Origin: Pseudomonas fluorescens
Lineage (GTDB): Bacteria > Pseudomonadota > Gammaproteobacteria > Pseudomonadales > Pseudomonadaceae
DNA: 64,000 nucleotides
Reading direction: 5' to 3'
NCBI RefSeq assembly: GCF_001902145.1
Contig: NZ_MRST01000023.1
Span: 62,001 to 126,000 of the forward strand
The notes under the pieces were generated by a model that saw only the letters and a program-made list of their open reading frames with translations, was not told the origin of the DNA and did not search any database. A program made the translations under genes and the position numbers. Positions 10,237 to 19,239 of the stretch are shown here, piece by piece (position 1 is the first letter of the stretch; each line of letters opens with the position of its first letter).

Positions 10237-11032
10237 GGTGGCGATCCTTGGTATACCCGACTGCGGTGCGAGAGGCGCCATCGGCGCCCTGGTGGGAAAA
10301 AATCGGTATGCGTTTGAGCAGCAGGCGCAAGGCTTGCCAGTAGATCGCAAGGCCGGTCTTGGCGGTCATCCAGGGAAAGCGCCGCAAATAGCGATGCAGG
10401 CTGGCGCGGCTCAGTGCCTGTTTTTCCAGGCTCAAGGTGGCGTCGAAGACTTTTTGCGTGCCCTGCCAATCAGCCATGTGCACGCCGAGCCTGGCGGCGG
10501 GCGGGCTGAAACTCATGCGGTATTCCAGGTCGCGAGGCAAAAACGGCGACACATGGAAGGCCTTGGCTACGGCGAAATGCTGGTGCTCATCGGCGCCCAG
10601 TGCCTGGGCGGGCAGCACGTAGTGATAGCGCTCGCGCCATGGGGTGTTGGTCACTTCACACAGGATCGCGGCCAGTTGCCCGTCAGCCTCGAAGCAGTAG
10701 AAGAAACTCACCGGGTTAAAAGCCAGGCCCCAACTGCGGGCCTGGGTCAGCAGGCAGATAGCGCCCTGGGGTGTATGCCCCAGGGCCTTGCCGACTTCGT
10801 GGCGCACGGCATCGCTCAAGCTCATGCCGTGGCGCGTGAATTCACGCAGGTAATCCTGCTGGCGGAAACCGAACGGCGCCAGGCGACCCGTGCCGGCCAG
10901 CGGCGAGAGCCCCAGTACTTCATCCTCTTCGCTGAGGTCCAGGTACAACAGGCCGATGCGGTAGCGAAAGGCGTGGGCCTTGGGCGTAAACCGCCGATGG
11001 GCGATCCAGCCGCTGTACAGGGCGCTGTTCAC
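10223..11032 (-). CDS. DUF1365 domain-containing protein
   Basis: A 269-residue protein of the DUF1365 family, recognised by the start NSALYSGWIAHRRFTPKAHA and the core NPVSFFYCFEADGQLAAIL. The family is found almost always between an FAD-dependent oxidoreductase and a CFA-type methyltransferase, as here, and is presumed to take part in the same acyl-chain modification; its chemistry is not established. The start is a GTG overlapping the upstream stop as GTGA (11032-11029), so I reject the longer open frame that extends into the neighbour. Confidence 0.85.
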   Translation of the reverse strand: MNSALYSGWIAHRRFTPKAHAFRYRIGLLYLDLSEEDEVLGLSPLAGTGRLAPFGFRQQDYLREFTRHGMSLSDAVRHEVGKALGHTPQGAICLLTQARSWGLAFNPVSFFYCFEADGQLAAILCEVTNTPWRERYHYVLPAQALGADEHQHFAVAKAFHVSPFLPRDLEYRMSFSPPAARLGVHMADWQGTQKVFDATLSLEKQALSRASLHRYLRRFPWMTAKTGLAIYWQALRLLLKRIPIFSHQGADGASRTAVGYTKDRHHEIP

Positions 11033-12276
11033 AGGGTTTCCCCAAACGCCTGGGCCACGCGCAGGGCGCTGACCACGCCATCTTCGTGAAAGCCATTGGC
11101 CCAGTAGGCCCCGCAGTAAAAGGTATTGCGCACGCCGTTCAATTCTTCCCAGCGTGCCTGTGCGGCGACTGCGGCCAGGCTGTATTGCGGATGGGCGTAG
11201 GTGTAGCGCGCCAGGATCTTCAGCGGGTTGATCATCGGCGTCTGGTTGAGGCTGACGCAAAAGGTAGTGGCGCTGTCGATGCCTTGCAGGATGTTCATGT
11301 CATAGGTGACGGCGGCCTGTTGTTGCACGTTGCCCGTCAGCCGATAGTTCCAGCTGGCCCAGGCCAGTTTGCGGTCGGGCAGCAGGCGCGTGTCGGTGTG
11401 CAGCACCACGTCGTTGTCGGCGTAGGGCAGGGCGCCGAGGATCTGCTGTTCGGCCTGGCTGGGGTCATCGAGCAAGGCCAGGGCCTGATCGCTGTGGCAG
11501 GCGAACACCACGCGGTCGAAGGTTTCGCTGCCGGCCGGGCTGTGGATAACCACACCCTCGTCGCTGCGTTGCACCTTTTGCACAGGGCAGTTGAGCCGTA
11601 TCTGTTCGCGAAAGCTGCGGGTCAGCGGCTCGATATAACAGCTGGAGCCGCCTTCGATCACACACCATTGCGGGCGGGTGCTCACCGAGAGCAAGCCGTG
11701 ATTCTTGAAGAAGCGCACAAAAAACTGCAGCGGAAACTTGAGCATATCGGCCAGGGACATCGACCAGATGGCTGCGCCCATCGGCACGATGTAATGCCGG
11801 ATAAACCTGGGGCCATAGCCGCCAGCGGTGAGGTAATCGCCCAGGGTCATGTCGGCGCTGATGCGCTGCTCTTGCAAGTCCAGGGGCGCCTGGCGATTGA
11901 AGCGCAGGATATCGCGCAACATGCCCCAGAACCCCGGCGACAGAATATTGCGGCGCTGGGCAAACAGGCTGTTGAGGTTGTTGCCGTTGTACTCGAAGCC
12001 TGTGCTTTGGTCGCACACCGAAAAACTCATCTCGGTGGGTTTGAACCTGACCCCGATTTGCCCCAGCAGACGGATGAAGTTCGGGTAGGTCCAGTCGTTG
12101 AACACAATGAAGCCCGTGTCCACCGCATAGCTTTCGCCGTCGACCGTCACGTGGGCCGTATGGGTATGCCCGCCAATGCAGTCACTGGCTTCAAACAGCG
12201 TAATGTCGTGGCGACGGCTGAGCAGGTAGGCGCTGGTCAGGCCGGCGATGCCGCTGCCGATAATGGCGATCTTCAC
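11029..12276 (-). CDS. FAD-dependent amine-oxidase-like oxidoreductase
   Basis: A 415-residue flavoprotein with the N-terminal dinucleotide motif IAIIGSGIAGLTSAYLLS, the GGH(T) ribose-phosphate contact, and a C-terminal FAD region FYCGAYWANGFHEDGVVSA. It resembles the desaturase/amine oxidase proteins found with DUF1365 and CFA-type genes, which may desaturate or oxidise the methylated acyl chain. The GTG start overlaps the SDR gene (GTGA at 12276-12273). It is unrelated at sequence level to the renalase-like flavoprotein at 17127. Substrate is unknown. Confidence 0.82.
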   Translation of the reverse strand: MKIAIIGSGIAGLTSAYLLSRRHDITLFEASDCIGGHTHTAHVTVDGESYAVDTGFIVFNDWTYPNFIRLLGQIGVRFKPTEMSFSVCDQSTGFEYNGNNLNSLFAQRRNILSPGFWGMLRDILRFNRQAPLDLQEQRISADMTLGDYLTAGGYGPRFIRHYIVPMGAAIWSMSLADMLKFPLQFFVRFFKNHGLLSVSTRPQWCVIEGGSSCYIEPLTRSFREQIRLNCPVQKVQRSDEGVVIHSPAGSETFDRVVFACHSDQALALLDDPSQAEQQILGALPYADNDVVLHTDTRLLPDRKLAWASWNYRLTGNVQQQAAVTYDMNILQGIDSATTFCVSLNQTPMINPLKILARYTYAHPQYSLAAVAAQARWEELNGVRNTFYCGAYWANGFHEDGVVSALRVAQAFGETL

Positions 12277-13055
12277 AGGTCGTCCTTCTTCGGTGGCGGG
12301 CTGCGCAGCATGCGTTTGCCGATGATCAGTTGCGCGCGGTTGGGCAGCTTCGACAGCGGCCACAAGGTGGCAATGAACAGGGCCGGAAAGGCGATTTCCA
12401 GCGGGCGTTTTTCCAGCTTGGCGAAGATGTGTTTCGCGGCTTTGTCCGCCGGCCAGCTCAGGGGCATCGGGAAATCATTGCGCTCGGTCAGCGGCGTGTC
12501 GACGAAGCCTGGGCTGATCACAGTGACATCGATGTTTTCCGGCGACAGGCCGATACGCAGGGATTCGAACAAGTAACGCAGGCCGGCCTTGGACGCGCCG
12601 TAGGCTTCGGCGCGAGGCATGGGCAGGTAGGTCACGGCACTGGCCACGCCCACCAGATGCGGGGTGCGCCCTGCGCGCAACAGTGGCAGCGCGGCCTCGA
12701 TGCAATAACTGCTGGCCAGCAGGTTGGTACGCACCACGTGCTCGATGATCGAGGCGTCAAATTGCCGGGCGTCCACATATTCACAGGTGCCAGCGTTGAG
12801 GATCACCGTGTCCAGCGAACCCCAGGCCTCGCTGATACGCTCACCGATCTCGCGCACGGTCTGGCTGTTGGTCAGGTCGCCGGCCACCACCAGAACCTGG
12901 CCTGGATAACGAAGGGCGAGAGCATCCAGCGGGCCTTGGGTGCGGGAACTGAGGGCCACGTGGGCGCCGCTGGCGAGCAATTCCACGGCCAGCGCCGCAC
13001 CGATACCACTGCTGGCGCCGGTCAGCCAATAACGACGGGGCAGTGTGAGGCTCAT
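12273..13055 (-). CDS. Short-chain dehydrogenase/reductase
   Basis: A 260-residue SDR with the cofactor motif TGASSGIGAALAVELL near the N-terminus, NAG in the fourth strand (ILNAGTCEY), and the catalytic YxxxK in AYGASKAGLRYL. It probably uses NADP(H) or NAD(H); the substrate is not evident. It overlaps both neighbours by 4 bp (ATGA upstream, GTGA downstream), so it is firmly inside the photolyase operon. The start chosen is the ATG in the ATGA overlap, giving MSLTLPRRYWLTG. Confidence 0.87.
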   Translation of the reverse strand: MSLTLPRRYWLTGASSGIGAALAVELLASGAHVALSSRTQGPLDALALRYPGQVLVVAGDLTNSQTVREIGERISEAWGSLDTVILNAGTCEYVDARQFDASIIEHVVRTNLLASSYCIEAALPLLRAGRTPHLVGVASAVTYLPMPRAEAYGASKAGLRYLFESLRIGLSPENIDVTVISPGFVDTPLTERNDFPMPLSWPADKAAKHIFAKLEKRPLEIAFPALFIATLWPLSKLPNRAQLIIGKRMLRSPPPKKDDL

Positions 13056-13474
13056 CCCATTCTCCGTTTCAGCCAACGAATAACGCGACCCAGTAGGGGG
13101 ACATGTTCATAGAGCAGGGCGCCGGCATCGAAATAGTCGCGATGGCGGTAAACCTTGTCGTGCCACATCAAATGGGAACAGCCTGGCACCTCGATCACCT
13201 GGCCGCCGGCCAGGCGTGGGTGACGAAAACCCATGGTCCAGCGCAGGTAGCCCTCGCCTTCGGCCACGGTATCGAAGCCGTGGAAGTCAAAATGCAGCTC
13301 GCTGACGTTGCTGTACAAGTCGGCAAAGTAACGCCGCAACGCTGGCAGGCTTTGGACTTCATGCAGGGGGTCGGCAAAGGCGATGTCCTCGCTGTACAAG
13401 CTGCCGAGCAGGTGCAGGTTGTGCTTGTCCAGCGTGGCGAAGGTGTGGGCGAACTGGCGCAGGAAGTCACTCAT
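13052..13474 (-). CDS. NTF2-like/SnoaL-type protein
   Basis: A 140-residue protein with the cone fold signature of nuclear transport factor 2-like enzymes and carriers: LYSEDIAFADPLHEV early, then HFDFHGFDTVAEGEGYLRWT and HLMWHDKVYRHRDYFD. Such proteins bind small hydrophobic ligands or act as isomerases. It overlaps phrB by 8 bp and the SDR gene by 4 bp. In related bacteria a homologue accompanies photolyase and SDR genes in LitR/ChrR-type regulons. Its role here is unknown. Confidence 0.78.
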   Translation of the reverse strand: MSDFLRQFAHTFATLDKHNLHLLGSLYSEDIAFADPLHEVQSLPALRRYFADLYSNVSELHFDFHGFDTVAEGEGYLRWTMGFRHPRLAGGQVIEVPGCSHLMWHDKVYRHRDYFDAGALLYEHVPLLGRVIRWLKRRMG

Positions 13475-14909
13475 GTTCGGCCATCTCCTGGCGCGAAGGC
13501 AGCCGGCGAAATGCGGCCAAGGCGCGCTCGCGAGACTGTTTCAAATCGACGATGGCGCGCGGGTAATCCGCCACGCCGAACAGGCCGCCCACCGCTTCAG
13601 GGTTGTGCACTTGTTTTTTATTCAGCGCGGCCAGTTCCGGGAGCCAGCGTTTGATGAACACGCCGTCGCCGTCGAATTTTTCCGATTGGCTCAGCGGGCT
13701 GAATATCCGGAAATACGGCGCCGAGTCGGTGCCGGTGGACGAACTCCACTGCCAGCCGCCGTTGTTGGCCGCCAGATCACCGTCGATCAGGTGGCGCATA
13801 AAGAAGCGCTCGCCTTCGCGCCAGTCGATCAGCAGGTTTTTGGTCAGGAACATCGCCACCACCATGCGCAGGCGGTTGTGCATCCAGCCGGTTTCCAGCA
13901 GTTGGCGCATGGCCGCGTCGATGATCGGCAAGCCGGTACGCGCCTGTTGCCAGGCGGCCAGGTCTTCGGGCGCCTTGCGCCAGGCCAGCGCTTCGGTTTC
14001 CGGGCGAAACGCGCGGTGGCGGGAAACCCGTGGGTAGCCGACCAGGATGTGCTTGTAGAACTCGCGCCACAGCAGCTCGTTGATCCAGGTGATGGCGCCG
14101 ATGTCGCCGCTTTCGAACTCGCCCTGGTTGGTTTGCAGCGCGGCGTGCAAGCACTGGCGCGGCGAAACCACACCGGCGGCCAGGTAGGCAGAAAGCTGAC
14201 TGGTGCCGGGCTTGGCCGGGAAGTCGCGTTCGTCCTTGTAATAGCTGATCTGCTGATCGGCGAAGGCATCGAGGCGACGGCGCGCTTCGTCTTCGCCAGC
14301 GGGCCAGAGGGCACGCAAGGTTTCGCTGGGTGTCTGGAACCCTTCGACTGCCGTCGGCACAGGGTCGCTCTTCACGCCAGGCTCGGCCTGGGCCTTTGGC
14401 GTCGGCACCACGCGGGGCAGGGCGCTGTGCAGGCGGCTGTAGCAGACCTTGCGGAACTGGCTGAACACCTGGAAGTAGGTACCGGTCTTGGTCAGCACAC
14501 TACCCGGCTGGAAAAACAGTTGGTCCAGGTAGCTGTGGAAGGTCACGCCGTCAGCTTCCAGGGCCCGGGCCACGGCGCTGTCGCGGCGGCTCTCGTGAAT
14601 GCCGTATTCCTCGTTGACGTGTACCGACTCCACCGACAGCTCGCGGCACAGTTGGCTCAGCACCGTCGGCGCCTGGCCCCAGGTCGCGGCGTGACGGATT
14701 AACAGCGGGATGTTGAGGTTGCCCAGTGTCTGGCTCAGGTGCTGCAAGTTGCGCAGCCAGAAATCGACTTTGCACGGCGCGTCATCATGCGCCTGCCATT
14801 GCTCGGGCGTGATCAGGTAAACAGCCGCGACGGGGCCGCGCTGGCTCGCGGCCGCCAGGGCAGTGTTGTCGTGCAGGCGCAAGTCGGTGCGCAGCCAGAT
14901 CAGATGCAT
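13467..14909 (-). CDS. phrB: Deoxyribodipyrimidine photolyase
   Basis: This enzyme repairs UV-induced pyrimidine dimers using blue light, with FADH- as catalytic cofactor and an antenna pigment in the N-terminal domain. The 480-residue length and order are those of class I CPD photolyases: MHLIWLRTDLRLHDNTAL at the start, then the FAD-binding C-terminal half with GERFFMRHLIDGDLAANNGG, WQWSSSTGTDSAPYFRIF and NPEAVGGLFG. It overlaps the NTF2-like gene and follows the MerR gene with no gap between the latter's stop and its own ATG. Expression should follow the operators at 16825-16898. Confidence 0.96.
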   Translation of the reverse strand: MHLIWLRTDLRLHDNTALAAASQRGPVAAVYLITPEQWQAHDDAPCKVDFWLRNLQHLSQTLGNLNIPLLIRHAATWGQAPTVLSQLCRELSVESVHVNEEYGIHESRRDSAVARALEADGVTFHSYLDQLFFQPGSVLTKTGTYFQVFSQFRKVCYSRLHSALPRVVPTPKAQAEPGVKSDPVPTAVEGFQTPSETLRALWPAGEDEARRRLDAFADQQISYYKDERDFPAKPGTSQLSAYLAAGVVSPRQCLHAALQTNQGEFESGDIGAITWINELLWREFYKHILVGYPRVSRHRAFRPETEALAWRKAPEDLAAWQQARTGLPIIDAAMRQLLETGWMHNRLRMVVAMFLTKNLLIDWREGERFFMRHLIDGDLAANNGGWQWSSSTGTDSAPYFRIFSPLSQSEKFDGDGVFIKRWLPELAALNKKQVHNPEAVGGLFGVADYPRAIVDLKQSRERALAAFRRLPSRQEMAEHE

Positions 14910-15839
14910 TTAGACAATTCCACGCTGGATCAATAATTGATGGGCCGACAACAGGTCCTCGGCCACGGACAACTCGGGGATGTCCTGGGTTAATACGCCC
15001 AACTCGGTGTGGTGGATGCACACCGTTGGTCCGGCAATCACCGTTGGGCAACGGATGCCGCCCAGCAGTTTGCTGAGTGCCGGCACCTGCAACGCCTTGC
15101 TCGAATACAGCAGCACCGCACGTGGTTGCAGGTGTTCCACAGCCAGGGCCAGTTCGCCGACCGGCAGTGGCCAATCGAACACTTCCACCGGGCAATCGGC
15201 ACTGCTGGCCAGCCAGGCGCTGAGCCACAGGTGCGGTTCCAGGGGCAGGTCGGAATGATTGACCAGCAACAGCGGCGCGCCGTGGAGTTGACGGTTGTTG
15301 TGATAGATCCGCGCGCCGAACTTGCTGCGCAACCAGGACAGGAAGAACACCCGTTCCATCTGCGCGCCGAACTGGCCCTGCCAGCGTTGTTCCAGCTCGT
15401 TGAGCAGCGGCAGCATCAACTGCTCGCACAAGGTGCGTGGCGGGTAGAGCGCCATGGCCTGGTTGAACGCGTCATCGACCCGACGTTCGGCCAGTTCACT
15501 GATGGCACTCACCAAGTGCTGGCGCAGGCTCTGCCACTCGTTTTCCATCGGCTCCGGGCTGCCTTGGGCTGAGTCGATCAGCCCTTTGACCTGGCTGACC
15601 GGCACGCCGCGATTGAGCCAGGTGAGGATGGCCTGGATGCGTTGCACATGTTCGGCGCTGAACAACCGATGCCCCTTGGGTGTGCGCTGGGGCACGATGA
15701 GGCCATAGCGGCGCTCCCACGCGCGTAGCGTCACCGCATTCACGCCGGTCTGGCGCGCCACCTCGCGGATTGGCAACCAGCCGTTTTCCAGGGCCAGGGC
15801 GATGTCTACGCCGGGTTCGTCGAGCAGGGCAGGTTTCAT
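14910..15839 (-). CDS. MerR-family regulator of the class II LitR (PplR) type
   Basis: A 309-residue DNA-binding regulator. The winged MerR domain covers about residues 18-90 (LPIREVARQTGVNAVTLRAW, then RYGLIVPQRTPKGHRLF). The C-terminal half has the alternating hydrophobic pattern of a cobalamin-binding-like Rossmann domain (LLLVNHSDLPLEPHLW, AVLLYSSKAL), but the DxHxxG cobalamin ligand motif and the W-x9-EH motif of CarH are not seen. This matches class II LitR proteins of Pseudomonas, which depend on a separate LOV photoreceptor. It sits in the operon it presumably represses. Confidence 0.85.
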   Translation of the reverse strand: MKPALLDEPGVDIALALENGWLPIREVARQTGVNAVTLRAWERRYGLIVPQRTPKGHRLFSAEHVQRIQAILTWLNRGVPVSQVKGLIDSAQGSPEPMENEWQSLRQHLVSAISELAERRVDDAFNQAMALYPPRTLCEQLMLPLLNELEQRWQGQFGAQMERVFFLSWLRSKFGARIYHNNRQLHGAPLLLVNHSDLPLEPHLWLSAWLASSADCPVEVFDWPLPVGELALAVEHLQPRAVLLYSSKALQVPALSKLLGGIRCPTVIAGPTVCIHHTELGVLTQDIPELSVAEDLLSAHQLLIQRGIV

Positions 15840-15842
15840 GGG

Positions 15843-16802
15843 TTAGATCGCATTACGCAGGCTGAGGTTTTCCGGGTGCGGTTGCAGATAGGCCTGCTGC
15901 GCGATGTAGCGGTCCGGGTGTTGGCGAAAGTGGTGCTTGAGCAGGGTCAGCGGCACCACCAGTGGCACGATGCCGTGGCGGTATTGGTCGATGACGGTCT
16001 GCATTTCCTGTTTGTCATCGGCGCTGATGGCTTGCTTGAGATAGCCACTGATGTGTTGCAGCACATTGGTATGGGTACCGCGAGTCGCGCATTTTTTCAG
16101 GCCCGCCATCAGTTCGCTGAAATAGCCATCGGCCAAAGCTTGCAGGTCAATGCCCTTGCCCATGCTGCCGAGCAAGTGGCCCAGGCTTTTGTAATGCGCC
16201 GGGCTGTGGGCCATCAGCAGGTACTTGTAGCGCGAGTGAAACGTCAGCAAGCGCAGACGGGTAAGGCCGTCGGCCAACAGTTGCTGCCAACTGGCGTACA
16301 CGAATACGCGGGTGAGGAAGTTTTCCCGCAGCACCGGGTCGTTCAGGCGACCGTCTTCTTCCACCGGCAGGTTGGGGTGACGGGCACAAAACGCCTGGGC
16401 ATAAATACCGCGCCCGCCACCGTCGACGGGCGTGCCGTTGTCGCGGTATACCTTGACCCGCTCCAGGCCGCAGGACGGTGACTTTTGCATGAAGATGTAG
16501 CCGCACAGGTCGGTATGTTCCCGGGCCATTTGCTGGCCGTAATCGTCCAGTGGCTGAGTGACATTGAGCGCAGGGTTTACGCTGCCCACGGCCTGCGGTT
16601 GGTTGGGGTCACCGACCAGGCGGATCGCTTGCCGAGGAATGCCCAGGCCGATGGCAACTTCAGGGCACAACGGGACGAAATCGAAATAGTCACTGAGGGT
16701 CTGGCTGCATAGCAGGGACTGTTTATGTCCGCCATTGAAGCGCACGTTCTCACCCAGAAGGCAGGCGCTGATGGCGATCTTCGGTTTCACATGGTTGGAC
16801 AT
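15843..16802 (-). CDS. DUF523 and DUF1722 domain protein (YbgA-like)
   Basis: A 319-residue fusion of DUF523 (ISACLLGENVRFNGGHK at the N-terminus, several conserved cysteines such as SPSCGLERVKVY) and the YbgA-type DUF1722 (about residues 190-310, YKYLLMAHSPAHYKSLG). In E. coli ybgA is next to phrB, and a YbgA protein was linked to tetrahydrofolate or thiouracil-related reactions; no firm function is known. It is the first gene of the light operon. The ATG at 16802 was chosen because AGAGG lies 7 bases upstream; a TTG 6 bases earlier is less likely. Confidence 0.87.
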   Translation of the reverse strand: MSNHVKPKIAISACLLGENVRFNGGHKQSLLCSQTLSDYFDFVPLCPEVAIGLGIPRQAIRLVGDPNQPQAVGSVNPALNVTQPLDDYGQQMAREHTDLCGYIFMQKSPSCGLERVKVYRDNGTPVDGGGRGIYAQAFCARHPNLPVEEDGRLNDPVLRENFLTRVFVYASWQQLLADGLTRLRLLTFHSRYKYLLMAHSPAHYKSLGHLLGSMGKGIDLQALADGYFSELMAGLKKCATRGTHTNVLQHISGYLKQAISADDKQEMQTVIDQYRHGIVPLVVPLTLLKHHFRQHPDRYIAQQAYLQPHPENLSLRNAI

Positions 16803-16824
16803 AAGCAAACCTCTGCAAGAATCC

Positions 16825-16848
16825 TGTACAATCTAAAAATCTTGTACA
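16825..16848. promoter_or_regulatory. Operator 1 of the light-response operon (TGTACA-N12-TGTACA)
   Basis: Two perfect TGTACA half sites (16825-16830 and 16843-16848) separated by exactly 12 bases. This fits the T(G/A)TACA-N12-TGTACA sequence I recall for the P. putida class II LitR regulator PplR1. It lies between the -10 box (16859-16864) and the YbgA start codon at 16802, so a bound dimer would cover the transcription start or early transcribed region. Confidence 0.85.
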
Positions 16849-16858
16849 ACTAAATCTC

Positions 16859-16886
16859 ATCATAGGCTCGATGTTGTACAAGTCAA
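16859..16886 (-). promoter_or_regulatory. Sigma-70 promoter of the photolyase operon
   Basis: On the minus strand TTGACT (16886-16881) and TATGAT (16864-16859) are separated by 16 bases. The -35 hexamer falls within the spacer of operator 2 and the -10 lies between the two operators, a geometry suited to repression. No other convincing promoter is seen in this 115-base gap. Confidence 0.65.
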
Positions 16887-16898
16887 ATAATTTGTACA
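16875..16898. promoter_or_regulatory. Operator 2 of the light-response operon (TGTACA-N12-TGTACA)
   Basis: A second perfect pair of TGTACA half sites (16875-16880 and 16893-16898) with a 12-base spacer. Its first base is exactly 50 bases from that of operator 1. It overlaps the -35 box of the operon promoter. Confidence 0.85.
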
Positions 16899-16917
16899 GG
16901 TTTGTGCGGTTGCGTTA

Positions 16918-18143
<1,226 letters not shown>

Positions 18144-18162
18144 CTACGCCGACACCAATAGC

Positions 18163-18186
18163 TGTACAATATTGTTTTTTGGTATA
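18163..18186. promoter_or_regulatory. Probable third LitR-type operator, upstream of the renalase-like gene
   Basis: Read on the minus strand, TATACC (18186-18181), 12 bases, then TGTACA (18168-18163). It differs from T(G/A)TACA-N12-TGTACA at one base. It is 50 bases upstream of the renalase-like start codon, in the divergent region shared with the TIGR01777-hemH genes, so either or both directions could be controlled. Confidence 0.6.
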
Positions 18187-18325
18187 AGTTTTGGCGTGCC
18201 TGATTGTGTGGCGTGACCTATGGTTAAGCTAAGGCTTAAACCCCCGTCACGCTCAATTATCAAATTGATCCCTGCTTATAAAATAGACCAGTGAGCGGCG
18301 GCGAACGTTACATGAGGAGAGTCCC

Positions 18326-19225
18326 ATGCATATTTTGCTGACCGGCGGTACCGGATTGATTGGTCGCCAACTCTGCAAGCACTGGCTCGCACAAGGCCAT
18401 CGCCTGACGGTGTGGAGCCGGCAACCGGAAACGGTCGCCCAGGTGTGTGGTGCGCAGGTGCTCGGGGTGGCTCGCCTACAAGAGGTGATTGGCACGGTGG
18501 ACGCGGTGGTCAACCTGGCAGGCGCGCCTATCGCCGACCGGCCTTGGACCCACAAGCGCAAGGCATTGCTGTGGAACAGTCGCATTCACCTCACCGAAGC
18601 CTTGCTGGCCTGGATGGAAAGCCTGGAGCAAAAACCGGCGGTGCTGGTCTCCGGCTCTGCGGTGGGTTGGTACGGCGACGGCGGCGAGCGCGAACTGACC
18701 GAAGCCAGCGGCCCGGTGCTGGACGATTTCCCCAGCCAGTTGTGCATCGCCTGGGAGGAAACCGCCCAGCGTGCCGAAGCCTTGGGCATTCGCGTGGTGC
18801 TGGTGCGTACGGGGTTGGTGCTGTCTGCCGAGGGCGGCTTTTTGTCGCGCCTGCTGCTGCCGTTCAAACTGGCGCTGGGCGGGCCGATTGGCAATGGACG
18901 GCAGTGGATGCCCTGGGTGCATATCAAGGATCAAATCGCCCTGATTGATTTTCTTCTGCACAAGCAAGACGCCAACGGTCCTTATAATGCCTGCGCGCCA
19001 CACCCGGTGCGCAACCGCGAATTTGCCAAGACCCTGGGCCAGGTGCTGCACCGCCCGGCGTTCATGCCGATGCCGGCGTTTGCGTTGAAGGTTGGCCTGG
19101 GTGAGTTGTCCGGCTTGTTGCTGGGCGGGCAAAAGGCCTTGCCTGAACGGCTGCAGGCCGCAGGTTTCACTTTCCAGTTCACTGAGTTGCGTGCGGCTCT
19201 GGACGACTTGTCCAGCCGCCTCTAA
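18326..19225 (+). CDS. TIGR01777 family NAD-dependent epimerase (YfcH-like)
   Basis: A 299-residue extended-SDR protein with the N-terminal cofactor motif [27 protein letters not shown], and the [13 protein letters not shown] segment with the family's active-site tyrosine. C-terminal residues include the DUF1731 region ([14 protein letters not shown]). The family resembles nucleotide-sugar epimerases but its substrate is not known. A GAGGAG sequence precedes the ATG. hemH follows 14 bp downstream, so they are probably one operon, which diverges from the renalase-like gene. Confidence 0.88.
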   Translation: MHILLTGGTGLIGRQLCKHWLAQGHRLTVWSRQPETVAQVCGAQVLGVARLQEVIGTVDAVVNLAGAPIADRPWTHKRKALLWNSRIHLTEALLAWMESLEQKPAVLVSGSAVGWYGDGGERELTEASGPVLDDFPSQLCIAWEETAQRAEALGIRVVLVRTGLVLSAEGGFLSRLLLPFKLALGGPIGNGRQWMPWVHIKDQIALIDFLLHKQDANGPYNACAPHPVRNREFAKTLGQVLHRPAFMPMPAFALKVGLGELSGLLLGGQKALPERLQAAGFTFQFTELRAALDDLSSRL

Positions 19226-19239
19226 AGATAGGATGTTGC

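Noticed and set aside
11086..12576. A 496-residue plus-strand frame opposite the FAD and SDR genes
   Set aside because: The minus-strand genes have clear cofactor motifs and overlapping starts and stops; the plus frame has none.
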